A stretch of DNA of 64,000 bases from Rummeliibacillus pycnus (GTDB lineage Bacteria > Bacillota > Bacilli > Bacillales_A > Planococcaceae): contig NZ_KZ614145.1 in NCBI RefSeq assembly GCF_002884495.1, forward strand, positions 1,812,423-1,876,422, given 5' to 3'. A program made the translations under genes and the position numbers. Below the pieces are notes generated by a model. The model worked only from the letters and a program-made list of their open reading frames with translations, did not search any database and was not told where the DNA came from. Shown in pieces: positions 36,798 to 45,899 of the stretch. Position 1 is the stretch's first letter. The number at the start of each line of letters is the position of its first letter.

Positions 36798-37706
36798 TTA
36801 TGACCAAACAATTCTAGGATTTTTTGTTACACAGTCAATATGAACATCTGCTTTTATCGTTCCTCCAAATGTATGATTGGATCCAAATGCAATATGAATC
36901 GTATTATACGCTTTTTCATCTTCTAAAATACGCCCTATAATTCTTGCCTCATAGTTCGTACCAATCCCTAATTCTGCTAACATTCGACCATTGCCTTCAC
37001 CTAAAATTTTCAATAGTTCTTTTCCTTGCTCACCAGTTGCGTTCATTAATCGCCCATTTTCTATTGTAAGAAGTACAGGTTCTTTTATAAGTCCAATTCC
37101 CGCTATAGATCCCGTAATTAAAATCTCGCCATTAGCTTTTCCTTCTAGTGGGGCTATATACGCTTCACCTGAAGGAAGATTTCCTGATGCTGCTTTACTA
37201 CGAAATACACCTGTACTAGGAATCCCTTTTCTTGATGCTATCGGAATGGTTAATTTATAAAATTCGGCGGTAAAAATTGTTACGTTTGAAGCTTTTGTAA
37301 GTTTTTCAGCTTGTTCCAATGTTTCTTTTTCAACTCTCGTATAATCAGCTTTCATAGCACCGTTTAGAAACATATCTTCTGTAATACCCGGCATTGTAAT
37401 GACAGCTGTGCCATTTTCATTTGCCTTACGTCTTGCTACTGTATGTGTAAGTGAATATTTTGTTAAACAAAATACTACTGCGTAATTTAACATTTTCTCT
37501 GCTACTTCTGCAGGAGGTTCCTCTCCATCTTTTGAACGATCTTCCATCCTATAAAAATCACATTTCCATCCATCAGCGTCTAAACCTTCTTCAAACTGTT
37601 TTGCTAATTTACCTGTACTGTTATCTCCAATCACTAAAATATTGCTTGGCTTTTCAAGTGAGAAATTATGACTCATTAGATTTTTTACTATAGTATTTAT
37701 ATTCAT
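36798..37706 (-). CDS. M29-like aminopeptidase family protein
   Basis: The 302-residue soluble protein resembles thermophilic aminopeptidase M29/AmpS-type enzymes and their relatives that cleave aromatic rings. Candidate metal ligands are in the C-terminal half: GIGTN, AFGSNHTFGGTIKADVHID and the closing NPRIVW. It is shorter than full M29 peptidases (about 410 residues), so the exact reaction is uncertain. The ATG at 37706 is preferred to 37739, with GGAAAGGGA upstream. No operon partner. Confidence 0.7.
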   Translation of the reverse strand: MNINTIVKNLMSHNFSLEKPSNILVIGDNSTGKLAKQFEEGLDADGWKCDFYRMEDRSKDGEEPPAEVAEKMLNYAVVFCLTKYSLTHTVARRKANENGTAVITMPGITEDMFLNGAMKADYTRVEKETLEQAEKLTKASNVTIFTAEFYKLTIPIASRKGIPSTGVFRSKAASGNLPSGEAYIAPLEGKANGEILITGSIAGIGLIKEPVLLTIENGRLMNATGEQGKELLKILGEGNGRMLAELGIGTNYEARIIGRILEDEKAYNTIHIAFGSNHTFGGTIKADVHIDCVTKNPRIVWS

Positions 37707-37986
37707 CTTATCTCGTTCCCTTTCCGTTTTTATGTCCACTTTTATTATATCCTTTTCAACATAAAAAGCTTGCTAGAGATACTGTATCTTTATTAAACAT
37801 CTCCTGATACTTACTACATAAAGTTTTCATAATATAATTTATGCCATTAATTATTATGATAAATAATTTGATTTTCATATATAATGCAAGGGGAAAAATA
37901 TAACAAAAACAATTAATAGTGTAAAATTATTGTAATCAATAATTATTAAACCTTCGAATCTATTTCACACAAAAAAGGAGAATGGT

Positions 37987-38559
37987 ATGGATATTAACAT
38001 CATTTTTGAAGTTTTCCCACAATTAGAATCTGAAAATTTGATTCTAAGAAAAATAGAAGAGGAACATTTACAAGAAGTATTTACAATTTATAATAACAAA
38101 AATGTATTTGATTTCTGTGGAATTATTCCGAAGCATAATATACAAACAGTACGCAAAATGATCGGTCATTTTGAAAGAGATTATCATAAAAAAAGGAAAA
38201 TCAAATGGGGTATTTTCAAAAAAAATACAAACAATCATTTGGTGGGAATTATTGAATGCATGGACTTTAATCAGAAAGTGAATATGGTAACTATTGGATA
38301 TTATTTAGCAGAAGAATATTGGGGAAAAGGGATTGCATCAGAATCAGTTCGTACAATCGTTAGATTTTTATTTGAAAAGGCTAATATTAACCGTATTCAA
38401 GCCGAGGTAATGCCTGCAAATGAAATTTCTAAAAAAGTTCTCCAAAAAAATGGGTTTAAAAAAGAAGGATTAATTAGGCAAGCAACATTATGGCCCGGAA
38501 AAGGAATAATAGACATAGAAATATATAGCATTCTCAATGAAGATTATATTAACCATTAA
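37987..38559 (+). CDS. GNAT acetyltransferase (RimJ/RimL type)
   Basis: The 190-residue N-acetyltransferase has the acetyl-CoA motif YYLAEEYWGKGIASESV and NRIQAEVMPANEISKKVLQKNGF, typical of the RimJ/RimL (Acetyltransf_3) branch. Targets may be ribosomal proteins or small amines. AAAAGGAGA lies before the ATG. It begins the accessory-looking stretch between lexA and glnA. Confidence 0.85.
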   Translation: MDINIIFEVFPQLESENLILRKIEEEHLQEVFTIYNNKNVFDFCGIIPKHNIQTVRKMIGHFERDYHKKRKIKWGIFKKNTNNHLVGIIECMDFNQKVNMVTIGYYLAEEYWGKGIASESVRTIVRFLFEKANINRIQAEVMPANEISKKVLQKNGFKKEGLIRQATLWPGKGIIDIEIYSILNEDYINH

Positions 38560-38646
38560 ATATGATAAATATGACAAAACTGAATGAGCTGGAAGTCTAT
38601 TATTATAAAATGAATAAAATATCAATTATTTGCTAAAGATGAAAAT

Positions 38647-38730
38647 GACGGTTATTCCACCGTCTGTTGAAATTCTCCTTATTTCGTATAAGCACGTTTG
38701 AATGAATCTTCAAGCGTGTTTTTTTATTTT
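38647..38730 (+). terminator. Two hairpins behind the GNAT gene
   Basis: GACGGT/ACCGTC (38647-38664) is followed by GCACGTTTGAA/TTCAAGCGTG (38692-38718) with TTTTTTT. The second looks like a plus-strand terminator for the GNAT gene or an undetected transcript. Confidence 0.55.
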
Positions 38731-38867
38731 ATTCTCCTGTATTAAAGACCTTCTCCGTTTTGATACAAAAATTTAGATGTTCAGAATTTCCCTCTATGGT
38801 ACATACATTTTAGGCTTGAGAACGCAATATAATACAGGACGTCGTATGACGCCCTATGATCATTGCA

Positions 38868-39098
38868 TTAGTCATATAATCTTTTAACAGCTTCTAAAGA
38901 ATTGGAAGCTAATGCTTTTCTTGCAGCATTATTAATAGCTTCCTCCTTACTTTCACCTATACCTTCACTGAATGGCTCAGGATAACCAGAATAATTCAAT
39001 ATAGCTCGATATAGACCTGTGAAAATGTCTTTTTCCCCGACAATGCCTTCAAAATCATGTCCGTATAAAAAGAAATTTTCTTTAGTAACCTGTTTCAC
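38868..39098 (-). CDS. Small orphan protein with a dsRBD-like C-terminal helix
   Basis: The 76-residue soluble protein is not recognised as a family member. The frame is open from 39155, but AGGAGGTG before the GTG at 39098 sets the start (VKQVTKENFFLYG). Its C-terminal half, SGYPEPFSEGIGESKEEAINNAARKALAS, recalls the end of a double-stranded RNA-binding domain (G-x-G-x-SK-x-x-A-x-x-x-AA-x-x-AL). The strand part preceding it is too short for a classical domain, so this may be coincidental. It lies in the accessory stretch beside integrase remains. Confidence 0.6.
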   Translation of the reverse strand: MKQVTKENFFLYGHDFEGIVGEKDIFTGLYRAILNYSGYPEPFSEGIGESKEEAINNAARKALASNSLEAVKRLYD

Positions 39099-39656
39099 TT
39101 TTTCACCTCCTATTTCCAGTATAAATAACGTGTTTATAGGGATTATATTACACATTTAATTAATATAACATAGAATAGTATTTTATTTTTGCATAAAACA
39201 AAAAGATACAGAAGATACAAATAAAAACAATACTGATTTATAAACTTTTGCACTTATTTGTTTTAGCATCTCTTATGATCTTAAATCCTCATAAATGGCT
39301 AGTTGTATCGAAAAACAACAGATACTCAAAAAATAATAAGGAAATTTGTAAAATAACAATAAGTTATTTGGAAGTGGAAATAAGGACGAGGATGAAATCA
39401 AGGACTAACTTAGTCGTTCAGAAAAGTTGGTCAATTTTCAGCTTGATAAGAGAACTATAACAGATTCGACTTTTCAATTTGTTTTTTATATAATCCAAGA
39501 ATTCAGCTAGACTTACTATTCAGTAATGTTACTTGAAGCTGGAGAATAAATCAATTGAAAAACACGATGAAATGCACAAACAAAATAGTAGAATAATTGA
39601 ATTTAAAAATTATTAAATCAAGAAGGATCATACATACATTTTCTTCATAATAAAAA
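39099..39656. other. AT-rich gene-poor stretch, probably decayed accessory DNA
   Basis: Frames here are short or lack ribosome binding sites. A plus-strand fragment near 39530-39607 reads KLENKSIEKHDEMHKQNSRI in one frame, like the tail of a broken coiled-coil gene. I annotate no gene. Confidence 0.4.
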
Positions 39657-39709
39657 CCCTCCACAAAACTGTGGAAGGCATATAAAAAACACATCAGATG
39701 TGGATGTGT
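39657..39709 (-). terminator. Tandem terminators of the 95-residue orphan gene
   Basis: ACACATC/GATGTGT (39689-39709) with TTTTTT and CCTTCCACA/TGTGGAGG (39657-39678) with GTTTTTATT both face the minus strand behind the gene at 39777. Confidence 0.75.
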
Positions 39710-39776
39710 CTAATTTTTCAATATTCCAACTCAATAAAATTATGCTAAATAATTATGGTTATTCTAAGTTTAAGAT

Positions 39777-40064
39777 TTAATGCGTTTCTCTGAACTTGAA
39801 ATTATATTTCTTATTTATCTTTTGCGCAATTTGTCCTAGAAACTCTTGAACAGTCATTTTCTCAACTTTCTGCGTATACCAAGCAAGTTTTGCTCCCTTG
39901 TCTTCTTTATTATAATTAACTTGTGAAGGCATAAATGTCTTATTTTTATATGTGTAGTCAAATTTAATATAGAGTTTATTCTCTTTTGGACAATCAAGGA
40001 TTACCTCATAAACCGGATTTTTAAATTCGGGTTGAAACTTAACTTTTCTAATTTTAGTTAACAT
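39777..40064 (-). CDS. Hypothetical protein, 95 residues
   Basis: I do not recognise this basic soluble protein. It begins MLTKIRKVKFQPEF, has alternating beta-like segments (VYEVILD, KLYIKFDY) and ends in a helical, Lys-rich stretch (VQEFLGQIAQKINKKYNFKF). AAGGGGAGA is well placed before the ATG and tandem terminators follow, so it is probably a real gene. It sits between integrase remains and orphan genes. Confidence 0.65.
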   Translation of the reverse strand: MLTKIRKVKFQPEFKNPVYEVILDCPKENKLYIKFDYTYKNKTFMPSQVNYNKEDKGAKLAWYTQKVEKMTVQEFLGQIAQKINKKYNFKFRETH

Positions 40065-40188
40065 GTTTATCTCCCCTTAAAAGTAGTCATTACATATACA
40101 TTATACCATAGATTGTTAATCAATAAGGGTAACTCTCCTCAATCAGGCAGTTACATAAAAAAACGTTAGCCAATTGACTGCGTTTTTT

Positions 40189-40372
40189 CTCATGCATCGT
40201 TTAACAATTGGATTCAAGGCATTAAATTTACACTTTAAAAGAAGTTCAAGAACAATCATGTCATAAATCTATTCAAATTACTTCAGATATTTATTCACAT
40301 GGAACGAGAACTAAGGAGAATGTATCGATTGAAAGATTGGATGAATACATGCAGAGAAAAACTACGAAATAA
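40189..40372 (+). pseudogene. C-terminal remnant of a phage-type tyrosine integrase
   Basis: The 45-codon frame ending at 40372 reads LKEVQEQ, then HKSIQITSDIYSH, then KENVSIERLDEYM: the usual last box of Tn916/phage integrases, with GH replaced by CH and the nucleophile Tyr still in DIYSH. Upstream, about 40189-40234, a second frame shows HAS..., like the HTHAS box, separated by a frameshift and a stop. No start or ribosome binding site exists. It marks a lost mobile element and is unrelated to the housekeeping xerD. Confidence 0.75.
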
Positions 40373-40409
40373 TTAATGATAAAACTTTTATGGTCAAACA
40401 AAAAAATAA

Positions 40410-40472
40410 TGACCACAAGCTAAATGCTTGTGGTCAAAGAAAAAGCGTTGAGGCTTAGAGCCCCAACGCTTT
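40410..40472 (-). terminator. Tandem terminators of glnA
   Basis: AAAGCGTTG/CAACGCTTT (40442-40472) and TGACCACAAGC/GCTTGTGGTCA (40410-40436) follow the glnA stop in succession. The second ends in a run of T on the minus strand. Confidence 0.88.
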
Positions 40473-40477
40473 AAATC

Positions 40478-41812
40478 TTAGTACATTTTCATGTATTGGT
40501 CACGTTCCCATTGGTGTACTTGTGTACGGAACATGTCAAATTCGATTTCTTTTGCTTCACGGAAGTTAGCATAGATATGAGAACCAAGAGCTTCTTGAAT
40601 TACTTTATCCTCTGCAAGAGCTGCAAGTGCATCGTTTAAGTTAGCTGGTAAGTTACCGATACCTGCTTCAGCACGTTCTTCAGCATTCATCACATAGATG
40701 TTACGATCTACTGCTGCAGGTGGTGTAAGTTGTTGTTCGATACCATTTAAACCGGCTTCAAGAATAACAGCCATAGCTAAATATGGGTTTGCAGCTGGGT
40801 CAACTGAGCGTACTTCGATACGAGTTGATAATCCACGAGAAGCTGGGATACGAATTAAAGGTGAACGATTTTGAGCTGACCATGCAATATAGCAAGGAGC
40901 TTCGTAACCAGGAACTAAACGTTTGTAAGAGTTTACTGTTGGGTTTGTAACAGCAGTGAATCCTTTAACGTGATTTAATACACCAGCCATGAATTGAAAA
41001 GCAGTTTCGCTTAATTGTAAATCTGCAGATTCATCATAGAATGCATTTTCTTTACCTTTGAATAATGAAACGTTACAGTGCATACCTGAACCATTTACTC
41101 CGAATAATGGCTTTGGCATGAATGTTGCGTGTAAACCATGTTTACGTGCAATTGTTTTAACAACTAATTTGAATGTTTGAATATTATCACATGCTTCAAT
41201 AGCATTTGCATATTTAAAGTCAATTTCGTGTTGACCAGGAGCAACTTCATGGTGAGAAGCTTCAATTTCAAAGCCCATTTCTTCTAATTCCAACACGATA
41301 TCACGACGGCAGTTTTCACCAAGGTCAGTTGGAGCTAAATCGAAGTAACCACCGTGGTCATTTAACTCAAGAGTTGGTTCTCCATCTTCATCTAATTTGA
41401 ATAGGAAGAATTCTGGTTCAGGTCCTAAGTTGAAGCTTGTAAAGCCCATTTTTTCCATGCGGCCTAAGATGCGACGTAGATTATTTCGTGGGTCTCCTTC
41501 GAATGGAGTTCCATCTGCTTTGTATACATCACAGATAAAGCGACAAACAGTACCTTTTCCAGTTGTCCAAGGGAAAACAATAAAAGTATCTAAATCAGGA
41601 TATAAGTACATGTCTGATTCTTCAATACGAACAAAACCTTCAATTGAAGAACCATCGAACATCATTTTATTATCAAGTGCTTTTTCTAATTGGCTTACAG
41701 GAATTTCAACGTTCTTAATAGTACCTAAGATATCTGTGAATTGTAAACGAATAAATTTAACTTCTTTTTCTTCTACAAGTCTACGAATATCATCTTTTGT
41801 GTATTTTCCCAC
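40478..41812 (-). CDS. glnA: Glutamine synthetase type I-alpha
   Basis: The 444-residue enzyme makes glutamine from glutamate, ammonia and ATP. Length and sequence match B. subtilis Gln[37 protein letters not shown], the ATP loop [11 protein letters not shown] and [12 protein letters not shown]. The type I-alpha form lacks adenylylation and is feedback inhibited, then locks GlnR onto DNA. AGGAGA precedes the GTG at 41812; another GTG at 41821 is too close to it. It forms the glnR-glnA operon. Confidence 0.97.
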   Translation of the reverse strand: MGKYTKDDIRRLVEEKEVKFIRLQFTDILGTIKNVEIPVSQLEKALDNKMMFDGSSIEGFVRIEESDMYLYPDLDTFIVFPWTTGKGTVCRFICDVYKADGTPFEGDPRNNLRRILGRMEKMGFTSFNLGPEPEFFLFKLDEDGEPTLELNDHGGYFDLAPTDLGENCRRDIVLELEEMGFEIEASHHEVAPGQHEIDFKYANAIEACDNIQTFKLVVKTIARKHGLHATFMPKPLFGVNGSGMHCNVSLFKGKENAFYDESADLQLSETAFQFMAGVLNHVKGFTAVTNPTVNSYKRLVPGYEAPCYIAWSAQNRSPLIRIPASRGLSTRIEVRSVDPAANPYLAMAVILEAGLNGIEQQLTPPAAVDRNIYVMNAEERAEAGIGNLPANLNDALAALAEDKVIQEALGSHIYANFREAKEIEFDMFRTQVHQWERDQYMKMY

Positions 41813-41861
41813 ACTAATCACTCTCCTATAAATTTACAATAAATTTTATAAAACCCGGTTC

Positions 41862-42245
41862 TTATAAAAAGAATCGAGATAAATCACCTTGTCTAATTGA
41901 GGATTTTTGCATCCTCTGTGCCTGTTGCATTTCTTCTCTTAAAATACGTCTTAAATCTTCATCTGTAATATCAGTTTTAGCTTGTTTTGCCAATACTGGC
42001 TCATTCTTCATTGCGAAGACCTTCTTGATACCTGCCATATTAATGCCTTGATCTAGTAAATCTTTAATTTCTAGTAAAACATCAACATCATTCAATGAAA
42101 ACATCCGACGGTTGCCTTCAGTCCTTGCAGGTGTGATCAGCTCATGTTCTTCGTAATAACGAATTTGGCGAGCGGTTAAATCAGTTAGTTGCATGACTAT
42201 ACTGATTGGTAGTAAAGGCATGGTCTTACGTATTTCTTTACTCAT
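41862..42245 (-). CDS. glnR: Nitrogen repressor GlnR (MerR family)
   Basis: The 127-residue regulator has the MerR winged helix ([33 protein letters not shown]), a short dimer helix and the C-terminal tail [10 protein letters not shown], through which feedback-inhibited glutamine synthetase controls it. The frame is open from 42359, but AAGGTGAAGGAA puts the start at the ATG at 42245. A perfect GlnR box and promoter lie upstream, so it is autoregulated. Confidence 0.96.
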   Translation of the reverse strand: MSKEIRKTMPLLPISIVMQLTDLTARQIRYYEEHELITPARTEGNRRMFSLNDVDVLLEIKDLLDQGINMAGIKKVFAMKNEPVLAKQAKTDITDEDLRRILREEMQQAQRMQKSSIRQGDLSRFFL

Positions 42246-42273
42246 TTCCTTCACCTTACCTTTCACACGATTA

Positions 42274-42302
42274 ATCATACACCACGTCACATTTGTTGTC
42301 AA
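42274..42302 (-). promoter_or_regulatory. Promoter of glnRA
   Basis: TTGACA, a 17-base spacer and TATGAT, 29 bases upstream of the glnR start codon. Confidence 0.85.
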
Positions 42303-42307
42303 TATCA

Positions 42308-42324
42308 TGTTATAATTTCTAACA
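42308..42324. promoter_or_regulatory. GlnR/TnrA box
   Basis: TGTTATAATTTCTAACA fits TGTnAn7TnACA exactly. It ends 5 bases upstream of the glnRA -35 box, the expected place for repression of the operon in nitrogen excess. Confidence 0.9.
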
Positions 42325-42341
42325 TATATTTTTAAACTATT

Positions 42342-42376
42342 AAAAAAGCTCGTTAACACTGAGTTTACGAGCTTTT
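42342..42376 (-). terminator. Second hairpin between ynbB and glnR
   Basis: AAAAGCTCGTAAAC pairs with GTTAACGAGCTTTT (imperfect at the loop side) and has TTTTTTA behind it on the minus strand. It insulates glnR from ynbB. Confidence 0.75.
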
Positions 42377-42462
42377 AATGATGTTTCTAGAATAATCCGC
42401 ATATCTAAAATAACAAAAAATTTCAAATCAAAAAAATCATTTAAGTTTTCATATAATAATTA

Positions 42463-42504
42463 AAGATAGCCTAAGCTGTTACATCATACGACAAAGGCTA
42501 TCTT
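42463..42504 (-). terminator. Terminator of ynbB
   Basis: AAGATAGCC and GGCTATCTT pair around a 24-base loop, 32 bases after the ynbB stop, with a TTAATTATT tail. Confidence 0.65.
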
Positions 42505-42535
42505 GATCAATAGGTTATTTTACCGATTCAGTTCA

Positions 42536-43786
42536 TTATTTCTGTAAGTTTTGAACAGCATTTAATATTGCATACTTCACATGTTCATATGTTAAACCAC
42601 CTTGTACATAAGCTGTATACGGTGGTCGAATAGGCCCATCAGCAGATAACTCAATACTTGCACCTTGTACAAATGTACCGGCAGCCATGATTACATCATC
42701 TTCGTATCCAGGCATTGGGGCTGGCTCTGGAGCAAAATGTGCATTGACAGGTGAATTCGCTTGAATAGATTGACAGAATTGAATCATTTGTTCAGCTGTT
42801 TTAAAAGATACTGATTGAATTAAGTCCGTACGCTTAACGTCATAGCGCGGCGTAGGTGTCATTCCGATTTCCTCCAAAATCGCCGCTGTGAAGATCGCAC
42901 CTTTTAATGCTTGTGCCACAACATGAGGCGCTAAGAAAAACCCTTGATACATATCTGGAAGAGCATTCAAAGATGGACCAGCCTCTGCACCAATACCAGG
43001 AGATGTCATACGATATGCACATTGTTCAACATATTTGGCTTTTCCTGCAATATAGCCCCCTACTTTTGCAAGGCCACCACCAGGATTTTTGATTAATGAA
43101 CCTGCCATTAAATCTGCACCTAGTTCTGTTGGCTCAACTGCATCTACAAATTCGCCATAGCAATTATCCACAAAAATAATTGCATCTTCTTTAATTGCAC
43201 GAATTTTTTTAATCATTTCAGCAATTTGTTCTATTGTAAATGAAGGTCTTGTTGCATATCCCTTTGAACGTTGGATAGCAATCACTTTCGTTTTGTCTGA
43301 AACTACTTTTTTTACAGTATCCCAGTCAACATCTCGGTCATCTATTAAATCAACATGTTGGTAGCTAATATTGAAGTCTTTCAGTGAACCTGTATCTTTG
43401 TCACCACCGTCTACAATTGACTGTAATGTATCGTATGGTTGACCTGTGATATAGATTAATTCGTCCCCTGGGCGCAAAACACCAAAAAGACTCAGCGTAA
43501 TTGCATGTGTACCAGAAATAATTTGCGGACGTACAATTGCTGCTTCTGCACCAAATGTTTCGGCATATATACGTTCTAAATTATCACGACCTTCGTCATC
43601 ATAGCCATATCCGGTAGAAGGATAAAAGTCGCTTTCACTTACACTATTATTCCGAAAAGCAGACAGTACTTTTTGTTGATTGTAAAAAGCCATATCATCT
43701 GCCTTTTCAAAATAGGGTTTCACTTTTCCCTCAATTTTTTTTGCTAAAGCTAATATTTCTTCCGTTAAATTGGACATATATGCCAT
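42536..43786 (-). CDS. ynbB: PLP-dependent YnbB (aluminium resistance/methionine gamma-lyase family)
   Basis: The 416-residue fold-I PLP protein has IISGTHAITLSLFGVLRPGDEL, IAIQRSKGY and the PLP Lys in MAGSLIKNPGGGLAKVGGYIAGK. This is the family annotated as methionine gamma-lyase or aluminium resistance protein; the true reaction is not established. GGAG is spaced for the ATG at 43786, not the upstream codon at 43801. Its place beside glnRA is conserved in B. subtilis. Confidence 0.9.
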   Translation of the reverse strand: MAYMSNLTEEILALAKKIEGKVKPYFEKADDMAFYNQQKVLSAFRNNSVSESDFYPSTGYGYDDEGRDNLERIYAETFGAEAAIVRPQIISGTHAITLSLFGVLRPGDELIYITGQPYDTLQSIVDGGDKDTGSLKDFNISYQHVDLIDDRDVDWDTVKKVVSDKTKVIAIQRSKGYATRPSFTIEQIAEMIKKIRAIKEDAIIFVDNCYGEFVDAVEPTELGADLMAGSLIKNPGGGLAKVGGYIAGKAKYVEQCAYRMTSPGIGAEAGPSLNALPDMYQGFFLAPHVVAQALKGAIFTAAILEEIGMTPTPRYDVKRTDLIQSVSFKTAEQMIQFCQSIQANSPVNAHFAPEPAPMPGYEDDVIMAAGTFVQGASIELSADGPIRPPYTAYVQGGLTYEHVKYAILNAVQNLQK

Positions 43787-43958
43787 TACTATCGACTCCA
43801 TTTCTAAATTAAGTCCTATTCAATCTTATCAATTCTTTCTTATTCGTCAACTATTCGCGGTTATTTGATAACTTTAAACTATTCTTGCATATTTAATCAT
43901 TTTTACCTATTTTCAGGACAACTAAAAGTCGGGAGTGCTATTTATCATGTAGTGTAAA

Positions 43959-44103
43959 TTGACTGGAGCGGAGCCAGTGTGACTCCTAGAGGATTAGTAT
44001 CCAGACGACACCCTGGAGCAATATTAAGGTAGATGGCAATACCCATTTTTATCATGGAAATCTAGCTTTTTTACTTTTTCAGTATCCTCCAAAATCACAC
44101 TGG
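43959..44103. repeat. Degenerate palindromic element in a 446-bp gene-free gap
   Basis: The left part, TTGACTGGAGCGGAGCC then GTGACTCC, resembles the repeat at 4998-5190 read on its other strand. CCAGTGTGA (43974-43982) and TCACACTGG (44095-44103) are perfect complements, and GAGGAT/ATCCTC lie just inside. The interior is AT-rich. This could be a worn copy of the repeat or a small inverted-repeat element. No gene is present between 43787 and 44232. Confidence 0.45.
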
Positions 44104-44178
44104 CAGAGGCAAGGCAAGCCAACCCCAAGTTACGGTTATGGGCCAATTTTTATGTATTAATTTTCTCTAAAAACAATA

Positions 44179-44209
44179 AATGACGATTCACTAAAGTAGT
44201 GATCGTCAT
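44179..44209 (-). terminator. Terminator of the rhodanese gene
   Basis: ATGACGATTCACTA and TAGTGATCGTCAT pair around a short loop, 24 bases after the stop, with a TTTATTGTTTTT tail on the minus strand. Confidence 0.75.
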
Positions 44210-44232
44210 CTAATCAGTATGTTGAATTAGAA

Positions 44233-44532
44233 CTAGAATTCTAATTCCCCTTCCCAAGAGCTCATGCCACCTTCCATATTTGTTACATCATAGCCTAATC
44301 CATCTAAATAAGAACATGCACTAAAGCTACGACCTCCAGCATGGCATACAAATATATACGGTGTGTTTTGATCTAATTCAGTTAATCGTTCAGGGATTTG
44401 ACCTAAGGGAATGTGAATTGCACCAGGAATAATACCATTGGCAACTTCTTCATCTTCGCGTACATCAACGATATGTAATTCTTCGTTTGCATCAAATTTT
44501 GCTAGTACTTCTTCAGGGGTAATTGTTTTCAT
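44233..44532 (-). CDS. Single-domain rhodanese-like protein
   Basis: The 99-residue single rhodanese domain has IVDVREDEEVANGIIPGAIHIPLGQI and the active-site loop VCHAGGRS with catalytic Cys (about residue 64). Such proteins carry or transfer sulfane sulfur. No sulfur gene adjoins it. It has its own terminator and is separated from hfq by another. Confidence 0.9.
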   Translation of the reverse strand: MKTITPEEVLAKFDANEELHIVDVREDEEVANGIIPGAIHIPLGQIPERLTELDQNTPYIFVCHAGGRSFSACSYLDGLGYDVTNMEGGMSSWEGELEF

Positions 44533-44610
44533 AATATAATTCCTCCATTTTCAATCTACCATTAGTATATATGGATATTAGTAATTGAGCTACTTTTTTG
44601 ACGAAATAAC

Positions 44611-44648
44611 AAAAAGCCATTTTATAACCAATCTAGTTATAAAATGGC
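44611..44648 (-). terminator. Terminator of the mutSL-glpD-miaA-hfq cluster
   Basis: GCCATTTTATAAC and GTTATAAAATGGC form a perfect 13-pair stem with a seven-base loop, followed by TTTTTG, 45 bases behind hfq. Confidence 0.88.
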
Positions 44649-44693
44649 CTCTCCTTCAAAAATAACTAAACACACGAAAAATACTTTAGCGAA

Positions 44694-44921
44694 TTACTCA
44701 ACTTCTTGTTGTAGTTCTACAGATTTTGATGGAGAGAATGTTGATATCGCATGTTTGTAAATAAAATGCTGTTTACCATCGACTTCAAGTAATACAGTAA
44801 AATTATCGTATGAACGAATTGTCCCTTTTAACTGAAAACCATTTAATAAGAAGACGGTAACAAAAATACCGTTTTTACGTAGTTGATTTAAATACGTATC
44901 TTGTAAATTCATTGATTTCAT
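44694..44921 (-). CDS. hfq: RNA chaperone Hfq
   Basis: The 75-residue Sm-like protein has the Sm1 core [29 protein letters not shown] and the Sm2 box YKHAISTF. It forms a hexameric ring that binds small RNAs; in Bacillus its role is minor. AAGGGGGA precedes the ATG. It follows miaA by about 60 bases, the usual miaA-hfq pair. Confidence 0.96.
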   Translation of the reverse strand: MKSMNLQDTYLNQLRKNGIFVTVFLLNGFQLKGTIRSYDNFTVLLEVDGKQHFIYKHAISTFSPSKSVELQQEVE

Positions 44922-44981
44922 GAAGATCCCCCTTAACCTCTGTATTAGTATTGTATATTCGCTTTTTGTAGTGAATTTCCT

Positions 44982-45899
44982 TTATTTTTGTAAAATATTA
45001 TCAATTATTTTTATTGTACCCAATTCTGCATCATACCAATCAATATCCATCTTATTTCTAAAATAAGTAAGTTGTCTTTTCGCATAACGACGTGAATTTT
45101 GTTTTAATTGAGCGATTGCTTCGTCTAATGAAACATTTCCCTCTAAATATGCATAGAGTTCTTTATAGCCGATTGCTTTAATCGATTGAACATCTCGAAT
45201 ACCTCTATTGTAGAGATCTTTTACTTCCTCTAATAACCCTTTTTCCATCATCAAGTCTACTCGTTGATTAATTCGAGAATATAAGAGGTCTCGGTTCATA
45301 TTTAATCCAATTATTCTATGTTTATAGAGTGGCCGATCACCTAAATGCTGTTCTTCATCTGATTTTTGAATCTTGCTATGCTCCGCCATCTCTAATGCAC
45401 GAATTACCCGTCTTGTGTTATTAGGATGAATCGTTGCAGCTGTTTTCGGGTCAACTGCTTTTAATTTTGCATACATTGCTTCGGGACCGACCTTTTCCAA
45501 TTCTTTGTAATAGGCATCACGAATAGTATGCTCAATCTTCTCTTCTGTAAAGCGAAAATCAAATAATACTGCTTGAATATAAAGTCCAGTTCCCCCAACG
45601 ATTATAGGAATCTTTCCTTTTGCTTGAATTTCATCAATTTTATCACGTACTAGTTTTTGATATTCTGCAACAGAAAATGATTCTGATGGTTCTTTAATAT
45701 CTAGTAAATGATGAGGAATTCCTTCCATTTCTTCTGGTGTTATTTTCGCTGTTCCAATGTTTAACTCTTTATATACTTGCATCGAATCCCCATTAATTAT
45801 TTCACCATTGATCGCCTTTGCTAGTTCGATACTAAGCGCAGTTTTACCAACAGCAGTTGGTCCAACTATTGCAATAACATCTAATTCTTGTTGTAACAT
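44982..45899 (-). CDS. miaA: tRNA dimethylallyltransferase
   Basis: The 305-residue enzyme adds dimethylallyl to A37 of UNN-reading tRNAs. It has the P-loop [33 protein letters not shown] and the C-terminal [16 protein letters not shown] with [18 protein letters not shown]. The window also encodes MiaB, which adds methylthio to the same base. GGAGAAAAAAG sets the start at the ATG at 45899 rather than 45917. Its start overlaps the end of the hydrolase gene by 19 bases. Confidence 0.95.
   Translation of the reverse strand: MLQQELDVIAIVGPTAVGKTALSIELAKAINGEIINGDSMQVYKELNIGTAKITPEEMEGIPHHLLDIKEPSESFSVAEYQKLVRDKIDEIQAKGKIPIIVGGTGLYIQAVLFDFRFTEEKIEHTIRDAYYKELEKVGPEAMYAKLKAVDPKTAATIHPNNTRRVIRALEMAEHSKIQKSDEEQHLGDRPLYKHRIIGLNMNRDLLYSRINQRVDLMMEKGLLEEVKDLYNRGIRDVQSIKAIGYKELYAYLEGNVSLDEAIAQLKQNSRRYAKRQLTYFRNKMDIDWYDAELGTIKIIDNILQK

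Noticed and set aside
39248-39460. Plus-strand frame of 70 codons in the accessory stretch
   Set aside because: No ribosome binding site, no recognisable motif, and composition like AT-rich noncoding DNA.
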